Assembly: GCA_965246845.1 (NCBI GenBank)
Contig: CBDFFR010000003.1
Location: forward strand, 347,428 to 411,427
Source of the DNA: JBBRMW01 sp965246845
GTDB lineage: Bacteria > Chloroflexota > Anaerolineae > Aggregatilineales > UBA2796
Direction of reading: 5' to 3'
Length of the DNA: 64,000 nt
Below the pieces are notes generated by a model that did no database searches, was not told the origin of the DNA, and saw only the letters and a program-made list of their open reading frames with translations. The translations under genes were made by a program, and so were the position numbers. Shown piece after piece: positions 60,075 to 64,000 of this stretch (positions within the stretch are counted from its first letter, which is position 1; every line of letters starts with the position of its first letter).

Positions 60075-60153
60075 TAAACTGATACGGTGATTAGTAGATT
60101 CTCATAAAATTTGGTTGAATAGATTTTAGTCAAAATTATTCTGCTGAAAAGCT

Positions 60154-60194
60154 AAAAAACAGCGACCCCGGCGGTAGCGGCACTGCTACGGGGA
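60154..60194 (-). terminator. Terminator of the rRNA operon
   Basis: Just after the 5S gene on the minus strand, CCCCG and CGGGG enclose a GTAGC/GCTAC stem, and TCGCTGTTTTTT follows. It separates rRNA transcription from the 17-codon unit. Confidence 0.82.
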
Positions 60195-60211
60195 GTTGAG
60201 AGGAGAAGAAG

Positions 60212-60330
60212 AGTTGGCGACGACCTACGCTCCCAGGCAGTCACCCGCCAAGTACCATCGGCGCTAGCGAGCTTAACGACCGGGTTCGAGATGGGACCGG
60301 GTGTACCCTCGCTGCACAAGACACCAACCC
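60212..60330 (-). rRNA. rrf: 5S ribosomal RNA
   Basis: On the minus strand the conserved core CCCATCTCGAACCCG and GTTAAGC is present, with GGTACTTGG and GGGTGACTGCCTGGGAG downstream. GTTGG near 60328 and CCAAC near 60213 pair as helix I, which sets the ends to within a few bases. It lies about 180 bases after the 23S gene. Confidence 0.92.
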
Positions 60331-60510
60331 ACACTTCTCACCTCAACGCCGCGTAGCAGCAGATGCTGCCGGGGTCGCTCTGGTCACAAAGAGAGGGGTT
60401 ACGTGAAGAAGGGAGAGTAATTCGTTTCGCGCTCGGTAAGGCAATCATTTGTCCTGCCTGCCTGCTCGCGCTCGCACCAGAGTTCCAATTTCTCCGGGTG
60501 AGACATGCGC
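60331..60510 (-). other. 23S-5S spacer with the 3' arm of the 23S processing stalk
   Basis: No gene is visible. Bases 60474-60509 are complementary in blocks to 63367-63402: GCAC with GTGC, CAATTTCTC with GAGAAATTG, and GGGTGA with TCACCC. This is the long stem that RNase III-type enzymes cut to release 23S rRNA. Confidence 0.75.
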
Positions 60511-63362
<2,852 letters not shown>

Positions 63363-63402
63363 CAAACACATGTGTCACCCAGAGAAATTGATTCTCTCGT
63401 GC

Positions 63403-64000
63403 TTCTACCTTGCGCTCACCGCTCGATTTGACCACACAAACGTCCATTCACGCGCTTCCGGTTCCAACCGCTCCACGCTGCCTGCCGCCCCGCAACTCCC
63501 GTCGCTGAACCGCCACATCTCGCTTCACTGCTGAACCCGCTCCACTTGTGAACCCATTCGTTCGTCTGGCGCAACCCACCCCGCCCGCTCTTTGCTCCCG
63601 CAAACCGCGTGCTTCGTTGGTCGCTGACCGAGGGTGTACCTACACGCTTCGCTGTGTCCGGTCCGTTGATGCTTTTCAACTGCTGCCGCGCGCCCATTCC
63701 CAAACTGCGTTGTTCTGGCGAACTTCGCCGCATGGTTCCTGGTTTTGCCCGACATCAGCCTGCTCTATCGCTGGAACTGCGCTCTACAAGCCAGTGTTGC
63801 CACTTGCTTGCTGGAACGTCCCTGCGCTGTCGCTGCATCCGGCGCGCTTCTAACGGCGCTGCCTCTCACGTCCGCACACATCTTCGTGTAGTGTTACTCG
63901 TGCTTCTTCACGTATTCTCTTTGTAAGGTTCTCGTCTTCTGACTTTCCACCCGTGGGCTATTCGGTTTACCGCACGCTGCATGTTGCCGTTGAACATGGC
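63403..64000. other. Spacer upstream of 23S rRNA without tRNA or 16S
   Basis: About 600 bases to the window edge hold no tRNA (no T-arm GGTTCGAATCC pattern or acceptor stem on either strand) and no 16S 3' end. Overlapping open frames of about 100 codons occur on both strands but have no ribosome sites and no family resemblance. The region must contain leader sequence or a promoter for the 23S-5S transcript, or belong to a long 16S-23S spacer. Confidence 0.7.

Noticed and set aside
63416..63926. Open frames of about 105 codons on both strands upstream of 23S
   Set aside because: There are no ribosome sites, no recognisable domains, and the composition is Arg/Ser/Cys-rich as in noncoding rRNA spacer.

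Overview
The window looks like chromosomal DNA of a Chloroflexota bacterium, most likely an Anaerolineae-like lineage. This is inferred from gene content and is not proven. The signs are GC-rich coding DNA, several carbohydrate ABC importers without their own ATPase, Thr/Pro-rich linkers on surface proteins, a baeRF-type release-factor homologue, a CcrM-like methyltransferase, and a 23S-5S rRNA pair with no 16S or tRNA in the roughly 600 bases upstream. Gene density is high. Many neighbours overlap by 4-5 bases (ATGA, GTGA or TGATG), which indicates translational coupling.

Layout. 1-1920: the end of a sugar-binding protein gene and a secreted GH76 alpha-mannanase. 1921-6415 (minus): a surface protein, miaA, YraN, a membrane protein, and a coupled pair of unrecognised proteins with winged-helix-like segments. 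6674-8143: an AroE-like protein and a GNAT. 8228-15222 (minus): an envelope-flavoured block with a TPR lytic transglycosylase, GNAT, PAAR protein, CapA-like protein, anchored SUMF1-fold protein and a Lit/DUF1461-type membrane protein. 15425-19004 (plus): a tightly coupled trio of Cache-HAMP receptor without output domain, TrpX-type binding lipoprotein and Ldh-family dehydrogenase. 19192-22963: a peptide-type ABC importer (binding protein and two permeases). 23102-28515: asnS-GNAT, HtrA-type protease, hydrolase and CcrM-like methyltransferase. 28512-33754: a hypothetical protein, phosphoesterase, Uma2, menC-proC and a Tat-type dienelactone hydrolase.

33861-42738 (minus) is a self-contained glycoside-use operon: lacI, binding protein, two permeases, a clan GH-A glycosidase, GH1 and GH3. 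It has a TTGACA/TACACT promoter and a perfect 18-base LacI operator at its head. 43298-44563 holds a small gene split by an intact IS982-type element (991 bp, 5-bp target duplication). Removing the element and one duplicate copy restores an open frame. 44563-50278 (minus): membrane proteins, an ABC-2 exporter (ATPase and two permeases), and a CobW-type GTPase. 50337-52117 is an intact ISL3-type element with perfect 40-bp ends and an 8-bp target duplication.

52191-54061: a YtkA/FixH-like lipoprotein coupled to a membrane polyferredoxin. 54210-59762: an ExeM/NucH-type nuclease, baeRF-like protein, Gre factor, and (minus) ubiX and an apparently leaderless ubiE/menG, then a small membrane protein. 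59835-60075 (minus) is an isolated unit I cannot assign: consensus promoter, strong ribosome binding site, 17-codon ORF, 13-bp stem and GAAA-loop terminator. 60154-64000 (minus) is the 5S and 23S rRNA with a visible 23S processing stalk, then about 600 bases of upstream spacer.

Functionally, the window combines carbohydrate uptake and hydrolysis, cell-envelope maintenance, quinone synthesis (menC, ubiE/menG, ubiX) and housekeeping translation genes. The least explained parts are the 17-codon unit, the sensor-binding-protein-dehydrogenase trio and the coupled winged-helix-like pair.
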